In this document: in pieces, positions 33,227 through 45,980 of the stretch
Layout: every line of letters starts with the position of its first letter
Numbering within the stretch: the stretch's first letter is position 1
Assembly: GCA_033085395.1 (NCBI GenBank)
Contig: JANQBS010000181.1
Location: 17,763 to 81,762, forward strand
DNA from: Xanthoparmelia taractica
Taxonomy: Eukaryota > Ascomycota > Lecanoromycetes > Lecanorales > Parmeliaceae
Reading direction: 5' to 3'
Length of the DNA: 64,000 bases
Position numbers and translations under genes: made by a program
Notes under the pieces: generated by a model
What the model was told of the DNA's origin: nothing
Database searches by the model: none
The model's input: the letters and a program-made list of their open reading frames with translations, nothing else

Positions 33227-35109
33227 TCAACTTCTCTCGCAGAGATCGCCGTATTCATCATCGGATCTGCCACCTCGCTCTTGTTCGTCGGTAGAGACTG
33301 ACGATCGATCAGATTCGACAGTCCTATTGCCATTAGACAGCTCGGAGTATTTCTTCTGGATGAAGGCCTTGGAGTACTTGGCTGCGCCGGCGCGTTGCAT
33401 GCTTTCGCCGATCAGTTGCCATTTCGAGCGCTGGTACTCGGCTTCGACTTCGGCGGCGGCGTCGAGAAGACGTTTTCCCTTTTGTGGATCGATGTTAGTT
33501 TAGTTTGACGGACGCAAACGCGGTGTTTGATGGCTGATGAGATGGCAGACTGAAAGATCATCGCTGTTCAGCGTGTTTGGGCCTGAAAGAAAACAAGGAG
33601 ACGAATAGCTTATTAGACAGAGAAAAATAGGTTATGAGGATTTTTAGTGGCATAATTCGTACTAGGACATTTATCCGGGGCCAAGGTGGATGGCTATAGA
33701 GGGTTTACAGTGTAGCTTGACGAAAGTGTTTTCTCTATTGGCTACTCGGCTGCGAAATTTTGCCGCGCAAGAAGCCCACATGCAATCTTCCACAAGAGTT
33801 ATAGACCACGTGGGTTTTATAGCCTTTTCTGTCCCAATTGTAGAGGCGCGTAGAGCCATCTCTCGACCCACAAGCAGTGCCAAGGGAACAAAGCAAGACG
33901 AAGAGGTAGGATTCAGGAGAAACACGTACATCACCTGGCTCCAGTCGCGTCATATGGTCCTTGATACGACTGTAACGGTTTGGTAATGTGCTCGGAGCCG
34001 GCCGTTCGCCCGTCAGCTCCTCCCAAGCTGTTCGGATCTCCACCCAGCTGCATCCTTTGCGCTTCATCTTCATCAGCATCTTATCTGCAGGGCTAGCTGT
34101 CTTCCACGAACGCGAGATATCACGCGTAGACATGTGACTTTTGGCAGCAGCACGTTTTCGAGGCTCGCCTCTGACGGTGGTCTCAATGTTCTGTCCAGTC
34201 ACTCCATTTGCTGGGATGGCAACGGGTTCATCCCTGACACGATTATCATCATTGTGAGATAACCTATTTTGGGGAGTATTTTGCTCCGTTGGATCGTGTC
34301 CGTTAGTTGCCGGTTCAGCGGGTTCAGCGCTGGAAATGTAGTTCTGATCTTGTACTGTGCCCCTTCCGTTGGAAGTATGGTTGGACTTCTCTCGGTGAAG
34401 GTAGTCTGAGCCTGAGGATACTTCTTCTGACTTTACACTCTCTTGTCGATCTATACCAGGTGAAAAGTCTGATCCTACGCTCTCGCCCTCACTTGATTCC
34501 TCCTCTATGTCTGTTGTGTGGATCTCAGATTCGCTGATATCCCACATGCTCAGCTCAGTTAGGCTGGAGGAACCTCTCGTATCTACGTTACTGGCATTTC
34601 CCCGATGATTGCCAGGCCAGTCAGCTTCCTTTCTAGGCATGGCAGAAGACTTATGGAGTTTTGACCAGGGCCCAAAAATGGTTGTAACCGCGGTGGCCAT
34701 TAGCGCTGCTGTGTCCTGGCAGCACTTTGACAATGCTTAAAGTTTGCTTAATTGGAAATGCACCAGGACTGGTGCTGCGACTGGAACTTGGAGAGTCGTC
34801 AATGGGCAGTCCTGGTTCGACTTTCATGGAGGGGCGGAGTTGGGCAGCCTCGTATGTATTTCCGCTGTCCTCCATCTGGCTGGTCTTCCTTCTCTTATAT
34901 GGGTTCGATGGCATTTTTCGGGGAATGGGTCTGTTCCCATTGGATTCTAGCCGGCTTTCAGCACGTCTATCTCTTTTCGGAGTAATCCCATCTGGAATTG
35001 AGCTCGAGGGCAGTCTTGATCCTTGACCTGGTATCAGCAGTAGCAAAGGCAGATGTTCGGTGGAAAACAGAGCATTGGAGGTACATGGAGTCCCAGTCCC
35101 GATGGTCAT
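33227..35109 (-). CDS. Myb/SANT-like domain protein
   Basis: The conserved core spans two exons. The first ends DKMLMKMKRKGCSWVEIRTA and TGERPAPSTLPNRYSRIK up to GD at the donor GTACGT (33929). The last (33478-33227) begins GKRLLDAAAEVEAEYQRSKW and ends at TGA. This is the helix-turn-helix layout of fungal Myb/SANT-like proteins. The intron between them (33479-33929) is 451 nt, very long for this window, with a perfect ACTAAC branch site. Upstream is a disordered, Ser/Glu-rich region. A further frame from 35109 (KRRKTSQMEDSG, a basic nuclear-localisation-like patch) probably forms the first exon, but that splice was not resolved. An alternative start is Met at 34640. Probably a nuclear DNA- or chromatin-binding protein; target unknown. 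Confidence 0.7.
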
Positions 35110-36336
35110 TTGAGGAGATCAGTGCGCGAGGAGCGGGACCTCGATTACGGAACCCTTTTAGACGTGTTTACTAGGAAATACATCTGCCTAGGTAAAAGTA
35201 AGAGGTAAGAGCCGTGTTAGTAGTGCGCGGGGACGCGCCAAGCGGCGGCTACACGTAGAAATTGATCTGACTTCGCTCCAAGACATGCCAACATAGGCGA
35301 CGCTCTCAGTCTCAGACAACGAGTCTTCCTCAATACTAACAATCTGTCGCAAAGCTGCCCTTACAACATCTTGCCCGCCAGCTATTACCCTACCACCCTA
35401 CGGGCCAATTCCACATAGCTCAACCCTCGATTAGCTACCTTGGTCTTCTAGCGTCGCTCCCAGGTCCAGGCACTGCGATCTTTGCGCAGCAGGTAAGAAA
35501 AGAGAAAGCAATAAAATAAAATCAAGGGGCTGAGCGCGGCCGTACCCAGTTCCACCATATCTCAACCCTCGATCAGCTACCTCAGTCTTCTAAACTCGCT
35601 CCCAGCTCCAGGCACTGCGACCCTTGACCGGCTGGCGAGAAAAGAGAAAAGAAATAAATGGAATAAAAATCAGGGGGGACATCTGGACACTGTGCGCGCG
35701 GCACTAGAATAAGACTTTAATGTCCAACAAACGACACGGCTCTGGATGAGCGAAACGAAGAAGAAAAAGAAGGTCACGACCACCTGGAAATCGCACGTCC
35801 TGATATCCCAAGCGTCAGATGAGTGAGGGAGCTGTTGTGGATATTATGAGTATCGTAGCATTGCACACGGGCTCAATGGGCAATATCGGAAAACGTGAGG
35901 CTATAAGCAAGTCTACCTTAGGTGGCCTGGGGCAAGGAAGAGATTGGCTTGGGGACTTTGTGCCTGAGCAGATAGTGAATGCTAGACTCATGTCTTTACG
36001 GACACAATCACACTGGTCGATTCAGTAAATTGGTTTGCTGGTATTGGCACCTTTGCTGAGCAGCTTCTGTAACGCAAGGGCTGCGTCACCAAGCGGCTTT
36101 GAAGGCGTAGAGTTACTTGGGCGTAATAGGCCTCGATCAATTGCACTTGCCATAGAGATGGAGAGAGATTTGCAATGTACTCCGTAATGAGATGTTTCCT
36201 GCGGTTTACTCATGCATGCAGCCCATCTGTGACCCGTACACCCTGCTGCCATACCCTCTACACCCTAGCTCAACGCTGCATAAATGCCAGTACGAATGCT
36301 TTCATCAACTCTTTAAAAACATCAAGATCATCAACG
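35110..36336. other. Intergenic region with a 120-bp direct repeat
   Basis: Upstream of the Myb-like gene and downstream of the pepsin-like gene. Contains the direct repeat described at 35409-35680. No gene recognised. Confidence 0.5.
35409..35680. repeat. Direct repeat, two ~120-bp copies
   Basis: Copy 1 (about 35409-35530) and copy 2 (about 35549-35680) share ctcaaccctcgat, agctacct, gtcttcta, tccaggcactgcga, and an A-rich end with aaaagagaaa and aaaatca. They differ by scattered substitutions and small indels. Probably an old local duplication. Confidence 0.75.
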
Positions 36337-39019
36337 TCATTCATCGTGCCTCGTAACATTATCCCCGTCTAATAACCCATCCCTCATCTGAATATTGCCC
36401 GCCGATTCTCCACGCTGGTGTCTTATAATAATCGACCCGAATCTTGAGCCAGCGGTTGAGGAATTGCGGTTGGAAGCCGATTCGAGTCTCGTCTCCCAGG
36501 TATCGCTATCACCCGTACCCATTCTCATAGTCGCAGGTCTGACAGCGCTCTGTCGACGAATACCGGGGCGCGTTGAAGAGGATGCGTGGAATGTAGCCGC
36601 AGGGCGAGTGGAGGATGATGAGTGAAAGGTTGAAGTAACGCCGCCACGGCGTGGAGTAGCCGGAGAGATACCACTTTCAGATTCGGAGCCGGACTCCATG
36701 CGCGTGCTTCGCGGTCGAGAACCAGAGGATGATAACGACGGCGAGGACATGGGGCTTTCGGATTCTGAGGAATTAACATGCGCCATGGTTGGTCGCGTGG
36801 AAGATGATGGCGCTTCAGACTCGGCTGAGGATTCCTCGATGCGGTTGGGGTGGACGAAGACGTCAGCATCGGATGGTTCCATATGCGAGTTGCGAGGTCG
36901 AGTAGAGATGGACGGCGTATCGGAGTCATCGGAATGGTAGCGGCGATGGAAAGGCCCTATTGGCATACCATCCCTTGACCACCCGGCTTCTGATTCTGAA
37001 GAGTCGGCCCGTATTGTGACTGGACGTCGAAGTGGGAGACGCGGTTCTGGGGATGTAAGAGCGGATCGTCTGTTCTCAAGGCCTGGAGAGCGTCTTTGCA
37101 CGAGATCTCGTGACGGGTGACCGGAGGCGACTGAGCTAAAGCCGGGAGAGGGAAGCTCTTGGCTCGGGTCAGGCGAAGGTAACTCGGGATAGTTCCACTT
37201 CGGCTCCGGGGTGGAAAGCTCAGACCGTAACTCCTCAGGATCCGGAGAAGGCATCTCCGATCTATCCACAGGCTCAGCTGGCAGCTCCATAATCCGGCTG
37301 TGAGGCCGCGGTTTCTCTCCGCAAGGAACGAAGAATTCATTGCCGTCAGCTTCAGAAAGCGGAGGAGTCATTGGGACTTCGGCAACTGTGACGGTTGTGG
37401 TGGTGGTTTTCTTGACCTCCGGCTCATCCGAGAAGTCGTGCTTGTGATCACTGTCGATGTCGGACAAAGTCTTGGGCTCGTCCATAGGAGCAGTAGCAGG
37501 TTTTTGAGTTTGTCGCTTCCTGCGAAGGTGACGGAAGATGAAGAAGGAGCCGCAGAGAGTAGCGATGAGGACAATAGCAATGGCAATTCCAGCTATAGCT
37601 CCTGTGCCGATACCGTGGGAGCCATTGCCGGTGGTCTTGACAATGGCAGCACTGCTCGGGGTTGGATTGGCGACTGTGGAACCAGCAGTGTTGGCATGCG
37701 AAATGGCTACAATATGGCTTGGGACAGACGTGTCGAAAGTCGCTTGTGAGATTGAGAAGTTGGATGATTCGTAGTCGACAATTAAAAATCTACAGACTAT
37801 CAATTGACAACCATTGAAAAGCTATTGCGAGAAGACTTACGATTCTTGAAGAAATGTTCGGCCCAACGTATATTGTGTGTCGTCATTCCCACGCTGTAGA
37901 GGAAAGTATCGGGTCTGAGATGAAACCAAAGGAGCCGTTGCGACGAGATCGAAGCTAGCGTAGGGCAACGTGATATTGATCGAAGGACTTCCTCCAGTCA
38001 GACTGTTTGAAAGTTGAAAGATGATGCTCGCATTCTGTTTGATGTTGGCTTCATGAGTGGTGTCATTGACAGTATACAGGTTGTGGATTGGATCCCATGT
38101 GAGGCCAAATGCTTGTTGGAATGCCTCACATGTCGATTCAGGAAGCCATAAGTACGGAACCGTTGAATCTACGAGCGTATTGATACCTTGGGACAGGAGT
38201 GGCGTCTGGGTGCTTGAGTTGGAGTAGGTGACAGACTGTAGCCCTACTACAAGCTGCCTCGCGACCATGGGCCCAAAGGTAAACGAGACATCATTGGGGA
38301 CGAATCGTGAGGCGTCGTAGCCACCTAATGTCAAACTTCCATTGGTACCGTTTTGCCCTTTCAACGGTTAGCGATGAACTTCTATATTTAAGGCAGTCTT
38401 ACTGTAAGAAGCACCAGCCGTATAACCAAAAGACAAGCTGGGTATCAACTTTTCGTTTTTGAGTGAGGCCAGGAAGCTCGGCGATGTATCGGTACTGGCG
38501 AAGGTTATGTTCTGAGAAGAGAGACCTAAGTTTCCAACGTAGTAGTTGTTGGTTCTAATGCCAGCTATCACTTGATGATCCAAGGACACGTTGGCGACTC
38601 CGGATTGCCCAGGAACCCCGATAGTGTCGTAGCCGAAATGGCCGATTTGGTCTTGATCGTTGTATGGGCTACCCAGATTGGTCTCCGTTGCGAGCGCATA
38701 GAATGCATTGACGTTCCAGGTGGATGATTTCGTGGAGTCATACGCTCCACCCCGAGCTCCAGTACAATTGGCTGGGTTATCAGGGCCGCAGCCTCCAGGC
38801 TCAACAACCCAGGTTGACGACACCTCGGTCGACACCAACACTTGAAGCTGTTGAGGAGGATTGCCGACATTTATGAGGAAGGTAGACCACGGGCCATTGT
38901 CACCAATGCTGCACAAACGTATTACATCAGCACATGACCTTGAAGTCCTGTGGCAATATAATGTATACATACAAATTACCGCTTGGATCAACCACAATTG
39001 GCGCAGCTTGGATCTGCAT
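36337..39019 (-). CDS. Pepsin-fold (A1) transmembrane protein, first catalytic Asp lost
   Basis: Exons 39019-38973, 38908-38403, 38357-37841 and 37789-36337 give 840 residues, all phases consistent. The A1 peptidase fold is recognisable: GPWSTFLINVGNPPQQLQVL, then VSTEVSSTWVV at the place of DTGSSxxWV (Asp replaced by Ser), SLTLGGYDASRF, and the second active-site region LVDSTVPYLWLP, which keeps its Asp. Many NxS/T sequons mark the extracellular part. A transmembrane helix (TGAIAGIAIAIVLIATLCGS) and a stop-transfer RHLRRKRQ lead to a ~330-residue disordered Ser/Pro/Glu-rich cytosolic tail. With one Asp missing it is unlikely to be an active protease; a wall sensor or binding protein is an inference. 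The start is uncertain: Met 39019 gives no full signal peptide, and the frame stays open and hydrophobic upstream. Confidence 0.82.
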
Positions 39020-40363
39020 TATGATTACTATTCTTGGTAGCACGTATGAGTACTGAATATTCTGCGGCGAAAAGAAAGAGAGGAAGAAGCTATGAGGATG
39101 AAAACGGCATCTTATTTGGGACTGGCAGTAACGAGGAATTGATGTCGGTAGGTGAAGGAAGGAAGAGATGGAACTGTGCTGACACTGCCGGCAGGATATA
39201 TTAAGAAGCGGCGGTGGGATGGAAGAGAAGGGAAGAAGAACCGGGAGCTTGAAGGATGAGTCTAGAGCATGGGGATGGTGTGGCCCTTAGAACAGTAATA
39301 ACATGGTTACATGGTGTGGGATGCGGAAGGGATGCGCTTCTTGTTGTTAGGTCTGATTTCATGCATCCTCCACAGTTCGCGCAGAACCCCTCTTCCTACA
39401 ATATATTATCGTTCCTTCCCTTCCAACTGCTGTCTTTCTGTCGTGAATATCTGTTTAGAGAATATACGATAATTCTCTCACATTTGGGATTGCATGTGTC
39501 AATTTTGATGTTGAACAGCTTGAACCGACTGGTCAACCAGGTTGTTTGCCCGTGTGGCAGCCCGTGTTCGTTGTCCGCCATCGCCGGGAAGGCTGTGTGG
39601 GCAAGAGAAGGCTGAAGGCTGCGAGTGATTGATAAGTAGATAGTGGAGAAACCTACTCCGCAGCTTTGAAAGGAGACCAAATCAGATGATGTTGGCGCCG
39701 TCGAAAATGTAGTAAGCGCTAAGTTCACTAGCTTCTAATTAGAGTTTGGATTTGGCCATGGTTCATGCTGCAACTCTTCCTTTTCACCTCTTCCCCCACA
39801 CCATCTCAACGGCTGATGTGCGATAAATAACGCAACATTCATCCAATGATACCTTATTCTCACTCCGAGGTGCAGAGACGCCCATTAGAAAGAGAACTGG
39901 ACGCTTTGTCGGCCGGACTCCTACATGATCCTACCAAGACAAGCCGAGAAAGCCTTACACATCCCACCCCCCCAGCAACAGCCCCAACCGCATTCTTTCG
40001 CATCTTTACACGAGAGAACATACACAAATAGTACCAAGATCAAAAAGGAAGGTGACTATTACCGTGGATCGGAAGTCCAGTCAGCGGCCCGAATGACCAA
40101 GGTTCAGCTTGGTTCCTCTGATAGCTCAGATAACGGTCCAAAGCGGTCAAGCCCTACAGACCTCATGCGTCAGTTCTGCAAGCCGCCGACGGATGGTTGC
40201 GAGTACCTGATACTGGGAGGAAGAAGATCCTCTGGGAGTGGAGGCTCTTGTGGAGACAGCCACCATATATGAAAGCTTTCTGCCCAAATTACGTAGATCA
40301 TACCAACATCTGTTTTCATACCATCCTGTCGCTAGCATATTCTCTTCAACAAAACCCTAGACA
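39020..40363. promoter_or_regulatory. Divergent promoter region
   Basis: 1.3 kb between the pepsin-like gene (minus) and the secreted glycoprotein gene (plus). A TATA-like cttaatatatcc reads on the minus strand near 39200. Downstream of it a 7-codon upstream ORF (ATG then MPFSSS and stop) precedes the assumed start at 39019. Small plus-strand frames at 39256-40272 are not supported. Confidence 0.4.
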
Positions 40364-41937
40364 ATGTCTTCCTTTTCCTGGCTGCTCTTCTTCTTCTCAA
40401 TAAGCTTGCTTCAGAGTCCCGCCCTTTGCGTTCCCCAAGGTAAGGTTTCCTCTTTGGTCGGACATCTTAGGTCTTCATAAAGCTAAATAGGTGTCAATCA
40501 GGTGCACTGATTACAGGCACCGAAGCAAGCGAGTTTCTACCATCAGCTGCCCCGGACTTGGCCGGGCCAAACAAAGCCGCCACATCAGGCTGCGGTGGCT
40601 GCTATTTGGTCGCGGACGTTGCTGGTGAGCGCAAGCGAGGACTAATTCATGCATATGTGATTGCTGAATCGCCTACGACAGGAGTTGTGTGGTATCAAGA
40701 AGTGTTTATAAACACAGCCGCGACCGCTGTAGTGTCAGTAGGCGTTGGAAACGGCACGAGCGTGACAAGGACATCAATATACCAGAATGCGGGCCAATTC
40801 ACCGTGGGCAACCCGACGGCTTCAACAGGCTCGGTTGCTTTAACGCAGATAAATTTCCAACCCACTGCAAATATTGGAGGAGCTATCTTGTACGACGATC
40901 GCTAGTATCTTGTAGTGCAGACACTGATCTCACTTAGGTCCTCTCCCACCGCTTACAACGTCTTTACTGGTACGACTTATGAGCATCGTCTCGAAGAAGC
41001 ATGCTGAAAAATCTGCAGCGTACTCTATAACCTCGGCATACTTATCGAATGGAGTATGCATCACAACTTCTGGGTCTCCCATTCCTGTTTCCCCTGCTTA
41101 TTCGGAGATCTTACCCTCTGCGAACGGCCAAGTCACTCTCGATGTAAATGGACAGCAATCATTCATCTCCCATCTGGGTTTCAGTACGTGCTCGGGTGGA
41201 GGAGAAAACGTCGTTGCGCAAGCCTTAGTCCAGGTCACGAATACGACGGCTACAACGACGAGCTCATTCACGAACATGCCGCTAGCTGCTGTGGTAGCTA
41301 GTCTGACCATAGCCCCTGTAAGTCCCCCAGACCATGTAGAGCAATGTCACGTTTTGAATGTGCTGTTCTATCTGGCGGACTCTGTTCCGAATGCGTCGAG
41401 CTCTTCGGTCCTTTCAAGACCCTCAGAGTGAAATCATCATTGCTGATAATTCCTTCTCCAGCATTCCGTCCCTGCTGCAGCACCAGGAGCCACTACGACC
41501 GCTGCCTCGACCACGATCTTCCCCTCTGTTGGTGGTAAGCAATATCCTCACCTTTAACGTTTCCTTTTCACCACCATCTCCAAGTCGCAAGTCACCTTCC
41601 TATCACCTGATACTCCTGAGATTTCCCAAGGACTCTAGAATTGCTTTTGAAGCGAGATGCTAACTCCAAAAATCCAGTACCCGAAATCGTCATTGGCAAC
41701 TCGACCGTTACGCCCACCCCGAACCCCGTCGGCCTGTCGATTTTCAACGGTACATTCACAGGCCATCCCATCACGGCGACGACACCGCCCAGTGGCGTCG
41801 CCTATTACACCGGGTCAAATTTCACCGCTGGCGTGGAAATCTTCCAAGGCGCTGCACCATTGACCAAAGTCGATGCGTGGTTGGCGGTATGGGTAACTGC
41901 TTTCCTGGGTCTCGGAGCGTTGGTGTATTATTTGTAG
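40364..41937 (+). CDS. Secreted Ser/Thr-rich protein with C-terminal anchor
   Basis: Six exons, 40364-40439, 40502-40889, 40938-40969, 41019-41317, 41462-41534 and 41678-41937, join in phase to 375 residues. Two introns are about 143 nt, the rest 48-62 nt. The N-terminus (WLLFFFSISLLQSPALC) is a clear signal peptide. The ectodomain is Ser/Thr/Gly-rich with a CGGC motif near residue 55 and several NxS/T sequons. The C-terminus ends in a hydrophobic segment (AWLAVWVTAFLGLGALVYYL) with almost no tail, which fits a GPI-attachment signal or a single membrane anchor. No catalytic domain recognised; probably a cell-wall or surface glycoprotein. The third exon (32 nt) is the least certain. Confidence 0.72.
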
Positions 41938-44289
41938 AGTATAAGTGGGAATTATGGAGGTTTATGGCGTTTGGAAGGATGAAATGGTCAATAAGGTAGA
42001 TAGAAGATAATCTTAATATCTTGAAATCGACTAGATGCATGACATTTATGAGCGTTGTCTTTAAACAAAGCCCGCCCCCAAAGAATCCCTGAACCAAAGA
42101 TCCCTTGATTGGACATGAGTGCTCGACCATGTGGCCAGGCGGGAATATCCACCGGCCATTGGTCACCTGCATCCGTTCCCAAACAATCATACTCGTGCGT
42201 ACGACCAACAGCAAACCGCGCCCCCGGCCCCCCCGGGCCCCCCTCTCCTTCTCTTGTAGCCTTATACTCCTCTTTCCACAGCTATCTTCTTGACTTTTCT
42301 CCCTCCCATCCACCCCTTAACCATCTTCACTCATGGGTCCCTCCATAAACAGAGCACTCATGCCGCTCAACCTCCACTCCATAGCCCCCTCCGTAGCCTC
42401 CTCCTACTCTTCTATCCTGTATACAATCATATTACTAGATCCATTGACCCTACCTTACCCGACGTATCCCCTCTTCTCTTCTCAGAAAGCCCCATCCCAT
42501 ACCGTCAAAACCCCGAGCCGTGTCGTCTCCCCTATCACTGCGTAATTGAATAAATGGATACGCTTGCTGCCCTTTTAGCAAACCCCTCCGCCTTTACCAT
42601 GACCCCGTACCGTGCAATATGCGACTGCACCTCCACTGCGGTGCGGGAGCAGTGCCAGACTCGCTGATTTGGAGAGGCTGAAGGTTGGTTTTCCTGGTGA
42701 GGTTGGCTGGGAGTTTGCGTGTTTGTTGTCTCGTTTGCCTGTGTCAAAAGGTACACAGAACACTTCAGCCCCAAACGCCAAGACCTGTAAGGCAAGCTAG
42801 TGCCTTGGCATTCCGTGGCTCTGCAAATCGTCGATTTTTTCGGCAGAGGCAATCGGCAGATCAGAAACCTCATAACGGTAAATCGTACTTCGTACATGTT
42901 ACTCTCGTACCTTGTACTCTGTCCTGCGTCCAACCTCCGTCCAATTAAGCAAACGTCTGCTTACTTGTACGCAACGCTCTCACCGACTCTCCCATTGAAG
43001 CAAGTAAGCACTCACTCAGCCAAGGGCAACTTCTGACGTACCTTACCTACGTATGTAAGAAATTACCAGAACCAATCGCATCAAAGCTCAATCGTTCATG
43101 CGACGCGCGATGGATAACGTCAACCTCCCCCCCCGGCCCGGGCATCTGCATGATGCTGAACTGACGAGTACTTCTAGAGAATTGAAAATAGTAGTATGGA
43201 GCCAGCTGTATGTCTGACTTCCCTAACCTGCAGAAACCTTACGTGCGGCATTATCTGCTATTCGTTGAAAATATAGAATATGCAACGTGCAGCCTTATCA
43301 CATTTTGCTATGCTGGAGGTAGAAGTATTCCTTGCATGCATGGTGCATGCTGTGGAATCGGCGATTGTCGATATGCAAATCACCATGTGAGCCTGATCCG
43401 TACATCTGCTCCCTCCCCACATAACATACGCAGCCCCATCGTCAGCTGCACAAAACAAGCCCCCTACCCCTGCTCTCCCCACGACAGAAAGGCAAGAAGG
43501 AAGAAAGGCTAGAGGGATCACTTACCGCTTTAAGTTCCTCACCTATGCACCTACCTACCTACATCAGGGAGAGTACCCTAGGTATCCTCCGAATCCGGTC
43601 AGCATGTCTATCCTATCTAGCCAGATACGTACATAAGGTACGTACAAGCAATAGCGTTGCATTAGGCCGTCATCGCCGATCCCTTTGACGTGATCGTTTG
43701 CAGGGCGGCTGTAGAATAGGGCTGTCTTTTTCCCCATTTCTGGAGACCTCAGTTCTTCCAAATCTATGGATCATGTCTTGCCATAAGCAAGTACCTCATA
43801 AGCAAGCCTTGACCTTGCTCCCCCCGACCCTCATTGGTCCCGCAACTTCTGGAGTCCTTGCAAGTACCATTCACCAGTGATGGTATTTTATTTTTTGACG
43901 CGGTTGAAGCATTAACAATATTGCCGTGCGAATTCATAAATCGGAGGATTTGGATCAGATTATTTTCTATGATTGGAATCTAAATGCACGGTTGTTCGCA
44001 CGCATGCATGCTGTGGGATATAAAAACATCATTCCCGGGTTGCGTTGGTGATGCTGGGTGTATGTACCGTTGGTCAGCGGCTAACCTGCATGAGAGGTGG
44101 AGCTGGAGCTGGAGCTGGAGCTGGGGGCGCCAGAGGTGCATGTGCATAGGGTAGAGGCGTTGCTGTTTTTTACGATTAGGCATGGGTCGGAGACCGTTGT
44201 AGGCATTGTAGATGTTGACGGTCTCATGATGATGTGGACAGTCTATGATACCCACAATAACCACACCGTACATACATACAAACATGCAC
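41938..44289. other. Intergenic region, low-complexity patches only
   Basis: 2.3 kb without a supportable gene. Contains C-rich runs near 42220-42300 and a (gagctg)n stretch at 44097-44125. The frames here are short and lack splice partners or family resemblance. Confidence 0.5.
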
Positions 44290-45980
44290 CTAATCGAAAA
44301 CATCAACCATGTACGTCCGCCCCTTTGACTCCTCAAGCCACTTCTCCGCTTCCTCCACTCCACAGCAACCGCCTTGCCACTCCATCCGCAACTTCTTCAA
44401 CACCCTTTCGACTCCATCCGCCAGCGCCCGGCTCCCACACACATACATCATTGCACCTTTGTCCACCAGGCCACGGACCTCGTCTCTCTCATCCCACAGC
44501 CGATCTTGCACATACATCCCTACCCCTTCGCCTGCCGCCCCTGTCTCCGGGCGCGAGCATGCCCATCGCACGTCGACGGCACCCATCTGTACCCAAGCTT
44601 CCAATTCGTCGACGTACAATCGATCCATATTTTCATCTCTGTAGCCCACGTACAGCAAAGCGGGACCTATCGTTCTGCCCAGGGCTATTAGTACCGCTCG
44701 CTCCTCTACGAAGCCTCGGAATGGCGCAATCCCTGTGCCGGCGCAAAGCATGATCATTGGCGCTGACATACGAGGCTCTACTGGCATGTGGAAAGCTGGT
44801 GCGCTCGATTGGACCTTGGTCAGGAGCCGATCACCCGGCCGGAGTGAAGCGAGGTAGTTGGTGGAAACACCAAGGAAACGCTGAGACTTGTTCGCAAAGG
44901 ACGGAGCGTCGAGGACAGAGTAAATGATGGTGCAGACACCAGGATTCTTGAGTGGGGAGCTAGAGATGCTGTACTGGCGGGGTCTTAGAGACGGTAGCAT
45001 GGCAAGGTATGTTTCGAATGGAAGACCGATGGCTGGGTAGGTTTCCAGGAGATCCAAGACGCTGGTGTTCAAGGCTGTGATATACGAAGAAAAGTAGTTG
45101 CCCCCTGTGCTTTTGAGGCACATTCTAGTGGCCGAGTCGCTCGTGTGATGCATCAGCGTTTCAATGTTGCGACGAGTCGCTGGTTGGCTAATTTCGACGT
45201 AGGAACCAAGCACCTCTGAGATACGTAATGGAGTGCCACGAGGTAGGAACGTATCCTTGGACTTGATGTAGACACACCCTTCCCAGGGAAGATTGAACTT
45301 ATGGATGACCCTTTCGATGTTCTGATGTGGGTTCTCAGGGAGCACTGCAAGGTAGTCTCCGGCTCTGTACGTGATGCCAGCTGGGAGCTGCAACTCGATA
45401 TGCTTCTTCATTGATCCGTTGCTAAGGGCTGCCGCCTTGCTTTTCAGCACCAGGGTTTCTTGAACTTCGTGACGAGACCCGTGAGATTCTGGCCCGCGAG
45501 AAATAGCGAGGTCTAAGGCAGGTACGCAGTCAGATGCGGGATCTTTTCCACCACCGAAGCTTGCCTTTACACTTGGCCAGAGCTTCTCATCTTCCCACTT
45601 CCCGAAATCGTCGAAGATCGTGTTGTTGGAGACATCGGCCGCTCCACGATCGACGAGTCTTCGAGTTCTTGGCTTTTCCAAACCATAACCACTGATTTTA
45701 GGGACGCGCTGATATGTTTCTTTCCCATGACCTTAACAGACAGCATTAGCGCCACAAAATTAAGATCAGTCAAGGCCAACTTACGATTTTCGCAACCAAA
45801 AACCTCGTACGTTGGTCCTGAAGATTACATCCCATCAGCATCTAGCTGTAAGCTTCGTGGCACAGGCTACATGCCATATATTTCTACAAGGCCTTCCAGA
45901 CTTGCGGTCTCTTGCACACAATCGACATCATAGGTGTTGCCGACGAGTGGTTCGCCTGGAGGCGTCGGGATCTTCCCCAT
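44290..45980 (-). pseudogene. CYP505-type P450-reductase gene with internal deletion
   Basis: Start at 45980 gives MGKIPTPPGEPLVGNTYDVD and reaches LVEIYGM then TAG, which is the N-terminus of fungal self-sufficient P450s (CYP505/P450foxy). The next coding match (45817-45785, then 45731 onward across a good 53-nt intron) is TYEVFGCENRHGKETYQRVP, the last strand of the FMN domain. From there a complete FAD/NADPH reductase follows: GAADVSNNTIFDDFGKWEDE, FAD motif RQYSISSSP, NADPH motif CAGTGIAPFRGFVEER and the VDVFD end. The heme domain with its Cys ligand and nearly all of the FMN domain, about 550-600 residues, is absent, and the phases across the deletion do not match. At most it could encode a reductase fragment. 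The parent enzyme class hydroxylates fatty acids. Confidence 0.82.

Noticed and set aside
32845..33333. Minus-strand frame of 162 codons
   Set aside because: Overlaps the last exon of the Myb-like gene in a different frame and has no recognisable content.
44097..44753. Plus-strand frame of 218 codons starting in a (gagctg)n run
   Set aside because: Simple-sequence start, then antisense to the P450-reductase domain.
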